Notes under the pieces: model-generated
Database searches by the model: none
What the model saw: the letters and a program-made list of their open reading frames with translations, nothing else
What the model was told of the DNA's origin: nothing
Shown: piece by piece, positions 48,202-64,000 of the stretch
Layout: each line of letters begins with the position of its first letter
Position numbering within the stretch: the stretch's first letter is position 1
Program-made: the position numbers and the translations under genes
Source of the DNA: Cichorium intybus
Taxonomy: Eukaryota > Streptophyta > Magnoliopsida > Asterales > Asteraceae
Length of the DNA: 64,000 nt
NCBI GenBank assembly: GCA_023525715.1
Contig: CM042014.1
Location: forward strand, 19,316,063-19,380,062
Direction: 5' to 3'

Positions 48202-50338
48202 TGTAAGAACCCGCTAAAATTTGTAATAAAATGTATAATAATCGTGTTTGTTAGTAAATTGTGGAAAAAGGGCAAATTGGTCTTTTTACCATGTCTTGGA
48301 CCTTGGTGTAAAATAATTTGTGTAATGGGATAATTATGTAAAACAATGAGACCTTATGTAATAAAAATTTGTTTTTAGTGCCAAAGTGCAAGAAGTAGAG
48401 TTGGAGGGTTAAAAGTGAAAAGTTTGGAAGTATAAATAGTGGAAAAATCTCCCATTCTCAGAAGATGATAGAAGAATCGAGAGAGAGCTAGGGAGCACGG
48501 GAAGATCACGATTTCTGGAGAATTCAAGAAGGAAGGAAGCTAGGAATTGAATATTTCACTTGGAGTTTGGTGATTCCAAGCTTTTAAGGTGAGTTTTTAT
48601 GATATAAACTTACAATTTCAAGTTATGGTGGATAATTTCCGGACTGAAGTTGGATAAGGAGTTATCACTACGAATTCATATGTTCTATCTAGCTTAATTC
48701 ATCACAAGAAATGGATTTCTAACCATAAATTGTGGTTGAATCCATGGAAATGGGTTTTGAGCTCAAGAACCCTAGAAATGGGTTATGAGATAAAAATTGA
48801 TTTCCAGTGTTTTGTTGGGTTTGAAGGATCATTTAGGATGTATTAAGACATTCCTAAGTGATTGTTTTCAAAATTTTACATTTTTAGTGAAAATGGCCAA
48901 AAACAGGATTGTTATGAATTGTTAAGAAATTATGATTTTCACAAGTTAAAATTTGATGAAAATTGAAGGTTATTGCCCTGAAATGATAATATAGTGATTA
49001 AGTTAAGTATTAAGAACTTAATGTAAGGAACCAATGCAACTGCAGCCTGAAAAATCGCCAATTAAGGCAACTTACTTCATGGTCGCGACGCGACCTATGC
49101 CTTGGCCGCGACGCGAAGCGACGCATCAGTTTTGAAGTGAGTCTCCTGCCAAGTGAAACTTGATTTTTGGACTTGAGGCTAAACTTGTCCGTTTGACCTC
49201 AAATTTTAAACATAAGTCCCTTATGGTCCAAAACTTCGTGGAAAATTGTCGGAACCGAAATACGACCTCCCGAGGGTACTGTAGTAAAATACGCGTATTT
49301 CGGGAAAATTTACAAATTAAAGGAAGTTAGTATAATAAGGGTTGTAGCTTAGTTATAACCCGTAGTTACATGATATGGCACTCTTGTGCTGTAAAGTTAG
49401 TTATGGTGTATATGAACTGAGTATAAATGTATATCTTGTAAATAATAGGTGGTGGCTCAAACACGGTTAAGCAAGTAAAAGAAAAAGGAGTTCAAGAAGC
49501 TAACTGACTCCTAGAGGACTCGAGGTGAGTAATGTGTGGATTTTCGAGCACATAGCAAAATGAGTTTTATATAAAGGAATGAATTTTATAAAAAGATGAT
49601 TTGTGAGTCAAATGGTTTTATGAAAATTGATGTGGTTAATGAGAAAGGAAATGGTTCTGCGGAACTAAAATGTTTTGTGAAACTGGAAATGATATTGTGA
49701 AATAGTAAGTACAATGGGTATAAAAATGATAAATGAAATGTCGAGTACTAATGAAGTAGTTGAGCCATGTTGATGAGTTGAGAAGTATCCGGATAAAGAT
49801 CACGGCCTGCTGCGGTAGGGGTGGTCAAAAGACACTACTGGGATGGTACCTCCCGTCGCGAAAGTAGTTGTCTAATTGATACCTTGATGGATGAATTCGT
49901 TTCATGATGTTGAGGAAGGGGTTATACGGGTGCGGCTCGTATAAATCCTACGGGTGCGCTCGTAGGAATGTGCTCACGAATGGGAAGGATTACCTATGGG
50001 TGCGCTCATAGGAAAATTAAATGTTTTGAATTTGAGAATGAATGAAATGTCAGGAGAACTGTTTTGGGTCTAAACCCACATTACTCACGAGACAATTATG
50101 TCTTACATATTTTTTTAAATGCTATGTACTCAGGAAATCAAGAAAAGAACTAGAAGAGTGTACGGTGGGACAGTAGCTTCTGGTGTATAAAGCGTGAAAT
50201 AAAAGGTTTAAACCTTGGTAATGATGCGAATTTGTAAAACCCCGTTTGTATACTTAAATGTTTTGTGTAATAAAGTATTTGTAAAATAAGTTTAGAAAAA
50301 AAAATAAAAAAATTGGTGTGAAAGTTTGGGGTGTTACA
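48202..50338 (+). repeat. Gypsy 3' LTR (2137 bp)
   Basis: Same ends as the 5' LTR. It is followed by the target duplication agtgc at 50339-50343. Confidence 0.95.
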
Positions 50339-50343
50339 AGTGC

Positions 50344-51063
50344 GGTTAATGAAATTTTAAATTGGTTTAGTGATGCCTAAATAGTAGAGGAAAAAGGAAA
50401 TTTGGGCTACGTTGTAATATTACCTGGATGGAGGTGATTATTGGTCAATGAACTTGAACACTGAATTTGTGAAAACTTCTAATATATCCATGGAGGTTTT
50501 CTTGATCATGATGCCAAGAACTTCTATTTTCCGTATTTGTGTTTCCACTCGATTTGATTTAAAGAAAAAAACTATATGCCACCCATACAACCCCGCCTTC
50601 GATGAACCCAAAACACTAAAAACATCAGTTTCAATATTTGAATCGCTCAATTCATATGATGGATCTGCAAGAAAAAACGGTAGATCAAAATAGCGTAAGC
50701 CACACCAAACCTATTAATCAAAAATAAACATATCTGAAAACCATACCATTAAAGTTTCAGAGACATGCTGTTCAATCGACTAACACGTACAATGATGTAC
50801 ACCAATACAAACAAAATTTAAAAAATTGAATCTATTAGATTCAATAATATGATTAAAGAGACAAATCATTTTATTCAATTTTGTAACAATTTCAAGAGGT
50901 TTTTATGATTTTTGTGTAATAGTTTTCTGAAGAGAAAGAAGAAGAAAATGTATGAGGCTGAGGTTGAAGATGAAAGGATTGAAATCAACAAAATCCCCAA
51001 ATCACAACTGAAGATGAAGACGATACAAAAAAAGTTTCAGAGAAATCAGGAAAATGGAGATGA
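50344..51063. other. Flank of Gypsy insertion, possible minus-strand exon
   Basis: A minus-strand frame over 50438-50650 (SNIETDVFSVLGSSKAGLYG) is preceded by an AG acceptor-like end near 50669 and followed by a GT donor-like site at 50425. It might be an upstream exon of the PsbP-like fragment separated by the Gypsy element, but a stop precedes the donor and I cannot assign it. Confidence 0.3.
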
Positions 51064-51077
51064 AGAGAATACGTCTA

Positions 51078-51210
51078 CAAGTTGGGGCTAGCCCACTTGG
51101 CTAACAAGGAGTGTTACTAACATGGAGGTCCAGGGTTCAAATCCTGGCACTAACATAACCAGGAGTAATTTAAGAGTAGGATAGATTTGCCGTTCTAAAA
51201 AAAAGAAAAG
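51078..51210 (+). mobile_element. tRNA-derived SINE (plus orientation)
   Basis: A 133-bp insert with A box tagcccacttggc (51089-51101) and B box ggttcaaatcc (51134-51144), ending in an A-rich tail (aaaaaaaagaaaag). It is flanked by a perfect 14-bp repeat, agagaatacgtcta, at 51064-51077 and 51211-51224. It is a different family from the SINE at 10066. Confidence 0.9.
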
Positions 51211-51224
51211 AGAGAATACGTCTA

Positions 51225-53580
<2,356 letters not shown>

Positions 53581-53657
<77 letters not shown>
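53581..53657. repeat. (AT)n between copy A and the solo LTR
   Basis: 77 bp of AT dinucleotides that run directly into the TG of the LTR. Confidence 0.95.
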
Positions 53658-56603
<2,946 letters not shown>

Positions 56604-56607
56604 TATA

Positions 56608-58224
<1,617 letters not shown>

Positions 58225-58616
58225 GAGCAGACACATACCTGCAGCTAACTAATAATTGCTTTTATGTATTAATATCTTTTTGGCATATATTTTTTTGTTA
58301 AAAAGCACGTTGCCATTTTGGGTTAAAAAAATAAGCATGTTTTTTCCGAAATAGGATATGTTATTTTTTAGAGTTAAAAACAAAATAACATTGTTGTTTC
58401 TGTTAAGAATAAAAGTGCAATGTTGTTTTTTGTTAAAGTTTTAATTAAATTGATGTATTTAATTAAAAATAGATGTAGATTATTGTTAGATTTTATTTGC
58501 AAAATATTATTCTGGCAACTAAACTTAGAGATATATTCTTCAAAAAGTTCAGATATGAAAGCTACAAATTACCATCACATTTTCGTGTAACCAGTTAGGT
58601 TTGTAAAAGCATGAGT
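58225..58616. other. AT-rich intergenic
   Basis: No gene. Repeated short motifs such as gttttttgttaaa are present. It leads to the LTR element. Confidence 0.4.
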
Positions 58617-59198
58617 TGACAAAAGGTGCAGAAGCACAAGTCGGATAGGCACTAAGGCAAATCTCAACAGAAGAACAATAAGGGTTCTGCAAAAAAAGGT
58701 CTGGCTTTGGTCAAACCCAGTATTAATGTTGTCACTATCGTTGGTCAAAAGAATCTCGGGAACACGCAAAGAATAATACTGTTGTCAGAGGCAACATGGA
58801 GAGCATGGTGCAGTCACCTTTTCAGATAAAGTGACAATGACAGTTTGTCTTTTTGCTCTTTCTCGCCTAAGACATTGCGTGTTCAAGCTTCCATATCCCG
58901 CTACTTATACATCCCTAATTCTATGTATGTAACATGTTTAATTTGCTAAAAAGCATAGTCATAGTTTTCTCTCTTGTAAATCATTGAAGTTTATTAATGA
59001 AAGTTTCTGTTGTTTCTCACAATGGACGTAGCCCAGCCGGGTGAACCACTTTATGTCCTTGTGTTTTCTCATACTCAACCTTAGCATTACTCACTTGTCT
59101 AGATAGTTGCATGAAAGTCTGTCGGAGTACTTGGTCGTGTGTCCATTGGTGTGCATTCCCCCTTTTCCGCTGCGACACCGGGTGGCACACCCACAACA
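58617..59198 (+). repeat. LTR 1 of the pol-less element
   Basis: Ends cacacccacaaca. It shares caaaaggtgcagaagcacaa, gagcatggtgcagtcac and cactttatgtccttgtg-like blocks with the second LTR. Confidence 0.8.
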
Positions 59199-62047
59199 AA
59201 CTAGTATCAGAGCTTCATGGTTGAATTCTGGAGGCCCAAGATCAACAAACATGAGTTCATAATTTTGACTCTTGGTGTATGCAAACATAAGGTTGACCTT
59301 GCCAGATCTGCTATACGTATCCATGGTTCGCTTAACCTAGAGGTGAAGTAGTGGCGGCGGAAGAACCTAGTTGAAGAAATAACATATCTAGAGGCAGGCC
59401 TGACATCACCTGTAATATGGATAGAGAACTGTCGTTACAGTGACCCGAGCTTCAATCTCAAACCGAGAACGGACGGAGAGAGATGGGAGCAGAAGTCACA
59501 GTCGTCAACGACAGGGAAGAGAGATTGACTACATCCGGAGAAGCGATGAGCGAATCGGACAGTGAGGCCAAAATTGATGGTGGCATCCTCACAGTGACAG
59601 CTAAGGCTTGAGTTGTAGTCACTGTGAAGCCATCTAGAAGAAGATGTCTGCTTCCACGAGACAATTAAATCAGATTCGTTGTGGAGCCTCAGTAATCCGA
59701 AGCCAGGTTCCACTGGCTGTCTGGAAGAGGTAACACGAATAACAGGCATCCGACATCTTACGTTGGACAAGGTTCTTCTGACACATCAATATGCCTGGTC
59801 CAGACACCTTCGTCACTCTACCAGAAGAAAAAGTGGGAGTAACCCACTAAAGTGCCGAAAGTCAGCACTTGCATCAGAAGTCACAACGTCGGTCCCTACC
59901 GAGGTGACTGTCTCTGACCGGAGTCATACTCGAAGCCAGAAGAAGTGGCAGAGCATGTGCACAGACGGTGAAGGAAAGGGTTCAGGACACTGACCAAAAT
60001 CCCCAGATCCGAGAAGTTCCAAGGCCAAAGACTTTAGCCCGAAGTCATCCTTGACCAAAGACCAACCGAAGAGGAAGTACCTTCACAGAAGACATGCAGA
60101 TCCATGCTCAGAAGCCTCAGCCTTCAGTTGGCTTGCTGGTTAGGTTAACAAAAACAGCAAGGTGGAGGAGTATCCCTTGCACATCTAAGGGTCCTTGGAT
60201 GAGTCATAGTTGTCAGAATCATACAAGCGACAATGACTGAACCGAAGTCCATCCTGAAAAGGGACAACTTTCCTTAGATGAACCCACAACCTTTTACTAG
60301 CCCATGCGACAGAAAAGAAGAAGGCAGGAGGAGCGTCAGAAGTTTTGGTGACATTAGGGTGTCGACATTCACTGCCATGGAAGGTGATTTGTCTGATAGA
60401 CGCTCGTGATGCGGTACCCTAGTTGGAAAAGTAAAACTGCTAACCAAAGAGGAGTACCAGACACCTCGTCCGGATCCATGAGGTTAAAGATTCCATACAG
60501 TGGAATATGGCTAGAAAGACGGGAGATGCTCGGCTTGACAGGAACGATACTTGGTTCTCGGTCAAGTTAGATCAGCAGAAGGTGGCACTTCAGAGCCGAA
60601 GATCGTTCAGGCATCAGAGATTGTCGAAAACAAGAAGTACAAGAAAAGGGTGCGGATCATCCTAAACAGTGGGAGTGGAGTTGATTAAGACCCATTATCC
60701 TCACTATGACAAAGATGCGCATCCAAGGCTCTTGGTACTTTGACCAAACGGTGAAGTTCATGTAAGAAGATCCAAGATGGTCAGATGTGAAGCCTCGCAT
60801 CCTTGTACACAATCAGACCGAATGTCTTCCCACTGCTACACCGGTCGGAGTTTCCAGCTGTTGTGGAAAGCCAGGTGTGCACCAAAGGAAGCCTTTATGG
60901 TTAACGAGGAAGAACAGGAGCTCAAAAATGAGTGTATCGTTTGTTCTCCAGGAAATTCAGAACACCTCGTTCATCATCCATAGTTGTACGGTTGATGCTA
61001 TGTTGGAGGAGGGATCCAACATACATATTATCAACGAGCTTGAATGTTATGGTCTAGAAAGTTCAAGAGAGAACTAGGTATAGCTTAGCTGATTGTGTGG
61101 GAGTAAGCAGTCAGAGCATGAGCTCCAGATGCCAGAACGTGCTTTCAGTCAAAGTGTATCCTATAAAGACCTTGGAGAAGCTCATCAGACAGTTGCTGAA
61201 GACCACCACCTTTCCCTATTTGAAGGTTCATCACTTTCAAATCAAACGTTGAAGAAGGAGTGCCCTCAACGGCCTTTTTCGTTTAAGAAGGCGGAGATCG
61301 AGAGAGAAGACAAGAGAACTTGGTAGACAAAAAGATCAATTCAGATCAGTCTCCAAGTGGTAGATTGTTGGGATAGTGTGGAGCCTAATCCGAACTGGAG
61401 AAATACCCAAGGGCCGAAGATGAACAATTATCTGAAGCAACCAGAAGACAGAGGCAAGACGAAGCCAGTGTTATCAAGGTGTGCATCTCAGACAAGTCTC
61501 AAGACCTTCATTCCAATGGGCGTCTTTCTCTCTGGTTAGATCAACCAGAAGGCGGATTAGAACTAAGAAGGGGGGACCCTTCAGAAGATCTGTAGAAGGT
61601 TGAACCGAAGGCTTGAAGATAAGCATGACTAAGGCAGCCTTGCCTTTTCCGGATCAGAAGCCATGTCCAGTGCTGAGAACCGAAGGTTGCTAATCATTCA
61701 GACAGAGACAGGTCAAACCTCATCCGGATGAGTTGGTACGACCTTAGCAAGGACATGGAGGAAGTCATCCAAGATTGACAGCCAGAGTCAGAAGGTGGTA
61801 GACTAGTTACTAGACGAAGGCATTTGACAAAGGAAGAACTAAGTCCGAACCAAGAGTTGTATCCGAAGGAAGCTTCATTAGTATCTCATGCAGACATATG
61901 TTCATAGTGACAACAATAACTCGAGCTATGGTCAGAGTGGTGAAGATGTCATCAGCAAAGAAGATGGGACAAAAGTATCCTTCGGGCAAAACGTAGTTCA
62001 GACAGAAGAGTTCTTGTAGGATGAGTTAACCCTTGTGAAGTGGAATT

Positions 62048-62633
62048 CGACAAAAGGTGCAGAAGCACAAGTCGGACAGACAAACTTCGAAGGCAAACCT
62101 CAACCAAATACCAATAAGGGTTCTGAAACCGAAGACGTGGCTTCGGTCAAACTCAGCATTGGTTTTGTCCTATCGTTGGTTAGAAGAATCTTGGGAACAC
62201 GCAAAGAATGATACCGTTGTCAGAGGTAGCATGGAGAGCATGGTGCAGTCACATTTTTAGATAAAGTGGCAAGGACAGTTTGTCCTTTTGCTCTTTCCTG
62301 CCCAAGACCTTGCATGTTCAAGCTTCCATATCCCACTATTTATACATCCCCAATTCTATGAATGTAACATGTTCAATTTGCTAAAAAAACGTAGTCATAG
62401 TTTTCTCTCTTGTAAATCATTTAAGTTTATCAATGAAAGTTTCTCTCGTTTCTCACAGTGGACGTAGCCAAGCCGGGTGAACCACTTTATATCCTTGTGT
62501 TTTTTATACTCAACCTTAGGATTACTCACTTGTCTAGATAGTTGCATGAAAGTCTGCCAAAGTACTTGGTCGTGTGTTCGTTGGTGTGCTTGCCCCCTTT
62601 TCCGCTGCGACACCGGGTGGCACACCCCCAACA
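62048..62633 (+). repeat. LTR 2 of the pol-less element
   Basis: Ends cacacccccaaca. It is clearly diverged from LTR 1 (many substitutions and small indels), so this is an older insertion than the Gypsy element at 41089. Confidence 0.8.
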
Positions 62634-63121
62634 AGGCGAGGCATCGGTTGTACCCGGTAGTGGTATTGTCACATCTCGTGTCAGAAGAATTTTGGGAACA
62701 CGCCAAAGAATAATACACTATGTCATGGTCAGCGTGGGGAGCATGGTGTTGTCTACTTTATCAGTCTATAAAGTGACAAGGTGCAGGGCTAGTTTGTCCT
62801 TTTGCTCTTTCCTGCCCAAAGACTTGCGTGTTCAAGCTTTCATATCCCGCTATTTATACATGTCATCTACTACTCATTGTAACATGTTAAACATATAAAA
62901 GATATGAGTGTAGTAATTGGTTCTTTCTTGTATATCATTGAAGTTTCTCTCGTTTCTCACAGTGGACGTAACCCAACGAGATGTTGGGTGAACTACTTTA
63001 AATCATTGTGTCTGTTGTTCTCAATTTGTTTTCATTACCCACTAGCCTAGATAGTTGAGTGAACGTTTGTCGAAGTACATGGCCGTATTCGTTGGTGTGC
63101 CCTTCCGCTGCGTACCCAACA
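62634..63121 (+). repeat. Third, more diverged LTR copy in tandem
   Basis: Runs directly on from LTR 2. It repeats the LTR from about its 70th base: gggaacacgccaaagaataa, gcgtggggagcatggtg, gcgtgttcaagctttcatat and ctagatagttgagtgaacg, ending gcgtacccaaca. It is more diverged than LTRs 1 and 2 are from each other. Confidence 0.7.
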
Positions 63122-63189
63122 GTAAAAAATGACATGATTTGAACTAAAACTATGTTCCTTCCCTGACAAGAAAAAGATCGAAAACGTCC

Positions 63190-63540
63190 GAACAAACTAC
63201 ACAAGAACATTAGATGCTCCTATCAACATAGACTTGACCGAGGAGGAGGACGAGCTTGAATTTTCCGCTTTTGTCTGTCTCACGGGGAGATATACGGCGA
63301 AAAGGAAAGGGAAAACGCCTTCGTCTACTAGGACGGGATCGCATAAAAGTGACAACATATTCTTTGTGTATGAAGTTTGAAAAATATAATTTAAACCTCC
63401 ACGAACGAATGAAATTTGAAAAAGAAGCATACGAAGATAATCAACGAGCCCACCAAGACCGACAACGAGCCCGCCAAGAAAAACAACGAGTCCGCGAAGA
63501 AAAACAACGATTAAAAGATATAAAGTTTTTTGTCGTCAAA
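63190..63540 (+). pseudogene. PIF/Harbinger-associated Myb/NAM-like accessory ORF remnant
   Basis: The plus-strand sequence encodes an acidic stretch (INIDLTEEEDELEF), a basic stretch with Ser/Thr (RYTAKRKGKTPSSTRTGSHK) and, after a frame disruption near 63370, a charged helical region (ARQEKQRVREEKQRLKDIKF). This order recalls the C-terminus of the NAM-associated or trihelix-type proteins encoded as the second ORF of plant Harbinger elements. The DNA-binding N-terminus is missing. The element-type ending at about 63941-63961 supports this. Confidence 0.45.
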
Positions 63541-64000
63541 TCCAGAGGAAGGTATCGAGAGGGAAGCACTCGAAATGATTTTAAAATAAAATGTCGATAT
63601 CATAAAAAATATATCATTCGTAGTTTCATGTTTTTTAACGTTTGTAGTTTCTCGTTTTTAATTGTATTTTTTATTAATTTGTAGTTAGTTATTTTATTTT
63701 ATCGTTTGTAGTTTTATTTACTTAATTAATGAAGTGTTTTCTTTTTTTTTTAGTTAATTTTTTAAATTTTGTTTAATTAATATTTTTTATTTAGTTTAAT
63801 TTATTTATATTATTTATTTAATTAAAAAAGTGAGGGTTGGTGAGGGTTTACCATTTTTAAGATTTAATGGGGTGAAGAGTTAGTGAAGATTTTATGACGT
63901 GACGCCTATGTTGCAGACAAATAGTGAGTGGTGGTGATGGGTATTATAACCCCACACCCTTTGACCTTATATGTCAAACGAAACATTTGTAATGTGTGAG
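63541..64000. mobile_element. Right end of a Harbinger-like element, window edge
   Basis: AT-rich DNA followed by gtgagggttggtgagggttt and a terminus gggtattataaccccacacc at about 63941-63960. This resembles PIF/Harbinger TIRs with ggggttataatacccnnnacc patterns. The left TIR was not found. Beyond 63962 is flank cut by the window end. Confidence 0.45.

Larger units (their letters stand above)
41089..50338 (+). mobile_element. Full-length chromodomain Ty3/Gypsy retrotransposon, non-functional
   Basis: A 9250-bp element in plus orientation: 5' LTR, tRNA-Met primer site, gag, protease, RT, RNase H, integrase with a C-terminal chromodomain, polypurine tract, 3' LTR. A perfect 5-bp duplication, agtgc, flanks it. 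Domain order and the chromodomain place it among plant chromoviruses (Tekay/Del-like). Coding lesions at 44026, about 44750, about 45893, 46064, 46244, 46418 and 47768 prevent production of a complete polyprotein. Confidence 0.95.
58617..62633 (+). mobile_element. LTR retrotransposon without recognisable pol (LARD-like)
   Basis: Two direct repeats of about 585 bp (58617-59198 and 62048-62633) enclose about 2.85 kb. Directly after the left repeat is actagtatcagagc, close to the tRNA-Met primer site consensus. Plus-strand frames inside are short and stop-ridden; I see no RT, RNase H or integrase motif. A possible protease-like trace (ILNSGSGVD near 60660) is too weak to call. No matching target duplication was found. 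LTR starts are uncertain by about 15 bp (left tgacaaaagg, right cgacaaaagg). Confidence 0.7.

Noticed and set aside
51081..51150. tRNA gene
   Set aside because: Same reasoning: SINE head with a 14-bp target duplication and A-rich tail.

Overview
This is a stretch of plant nuclear chromosome. The host genes carry spliceosomal introns, the host proteins are plant types (a DEMETER/ROS1-class DNA demethylase and a reticulon-like B protein), and the intergenic DNA is AT-rich and packed with plant transposon classes. The organism is a eudicot. The repeat styles would fit Asteraceae, but that is a guess and I cannot name a species.

Three genes look intact. (1) 16357-17872 (+): a four-exon gene for a 201-residue reticulon-like protein. 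(2) 20504-21907 (-): a single-exon gene for a 467-residue protein matching only the C-terminal half of METTL13-type eEF1A methyltransferases. (3) 30930-36663 (-): a twelve-exon gene for a 1406-residue ROS1/DEMETER-type 5-methylcytosine DNA glycosylase. Its catalytic Lys/Asp pair, [4Fe-4S] cysteines and C-terminal domain are all present. All its introns are GT-AG and all junctions are in phase, and a TATA box lies about 0.9 kb upstream of the ATG.

The rest is mostly transposon. 1-11.5 kb: a decayed Copia remnant with two hAT-type elements nested in it, another hAT-type MITE, a poly(A) retro-insertion, and a Mutator-like inverted-repeat element that received a SINE. 11.5-16.1 kb: a candidate Helitron in minus orientation that carries pieces of four unrelated host genes (PQT3-like E3 ligase, UBC4-like E2, SMR/DUF1771 protein, SF3B4). 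18-19.9 kb: tandem, foldback and dispersed repeats. 22.1-23.4 kb: a Mutator-like element with a perfect 9-bp target duplication. 25.1-29.1 kb: a hAT element with a broken transposase. 38-41 kb: a tandem duplication, then three in-phase exons of a PsbP-like lumenal protein. 41.1-50.3 kb: a complete-length chromodomain Gypsy retrotransposon with 5-bp target duplication and about 1-1.5% LTR divergence, but many coding lesions. 51-58.2 kb: a SINE, then two copies of a TIR element sitting in (TA)n tracts with a solo LTR in the tract between them. 58.6-63.1 kb: an LTR element with no recognisable pol plus an extra diverged LTR. 63.2-64 kb: a PIF/Harbinger-type remnant.

The most notable object is the composite gene-capture element at 11.5-16.1 kb. 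A degenerate repeat motif beside it also surrounds the PsbP-like exons at 39-41 kb, so one transposon family may have collected both sets of fragments. The demethylase gene sits in the middle of this transposon-dense DNA. All family assignments come from reading motifs by eye; no database search was run.
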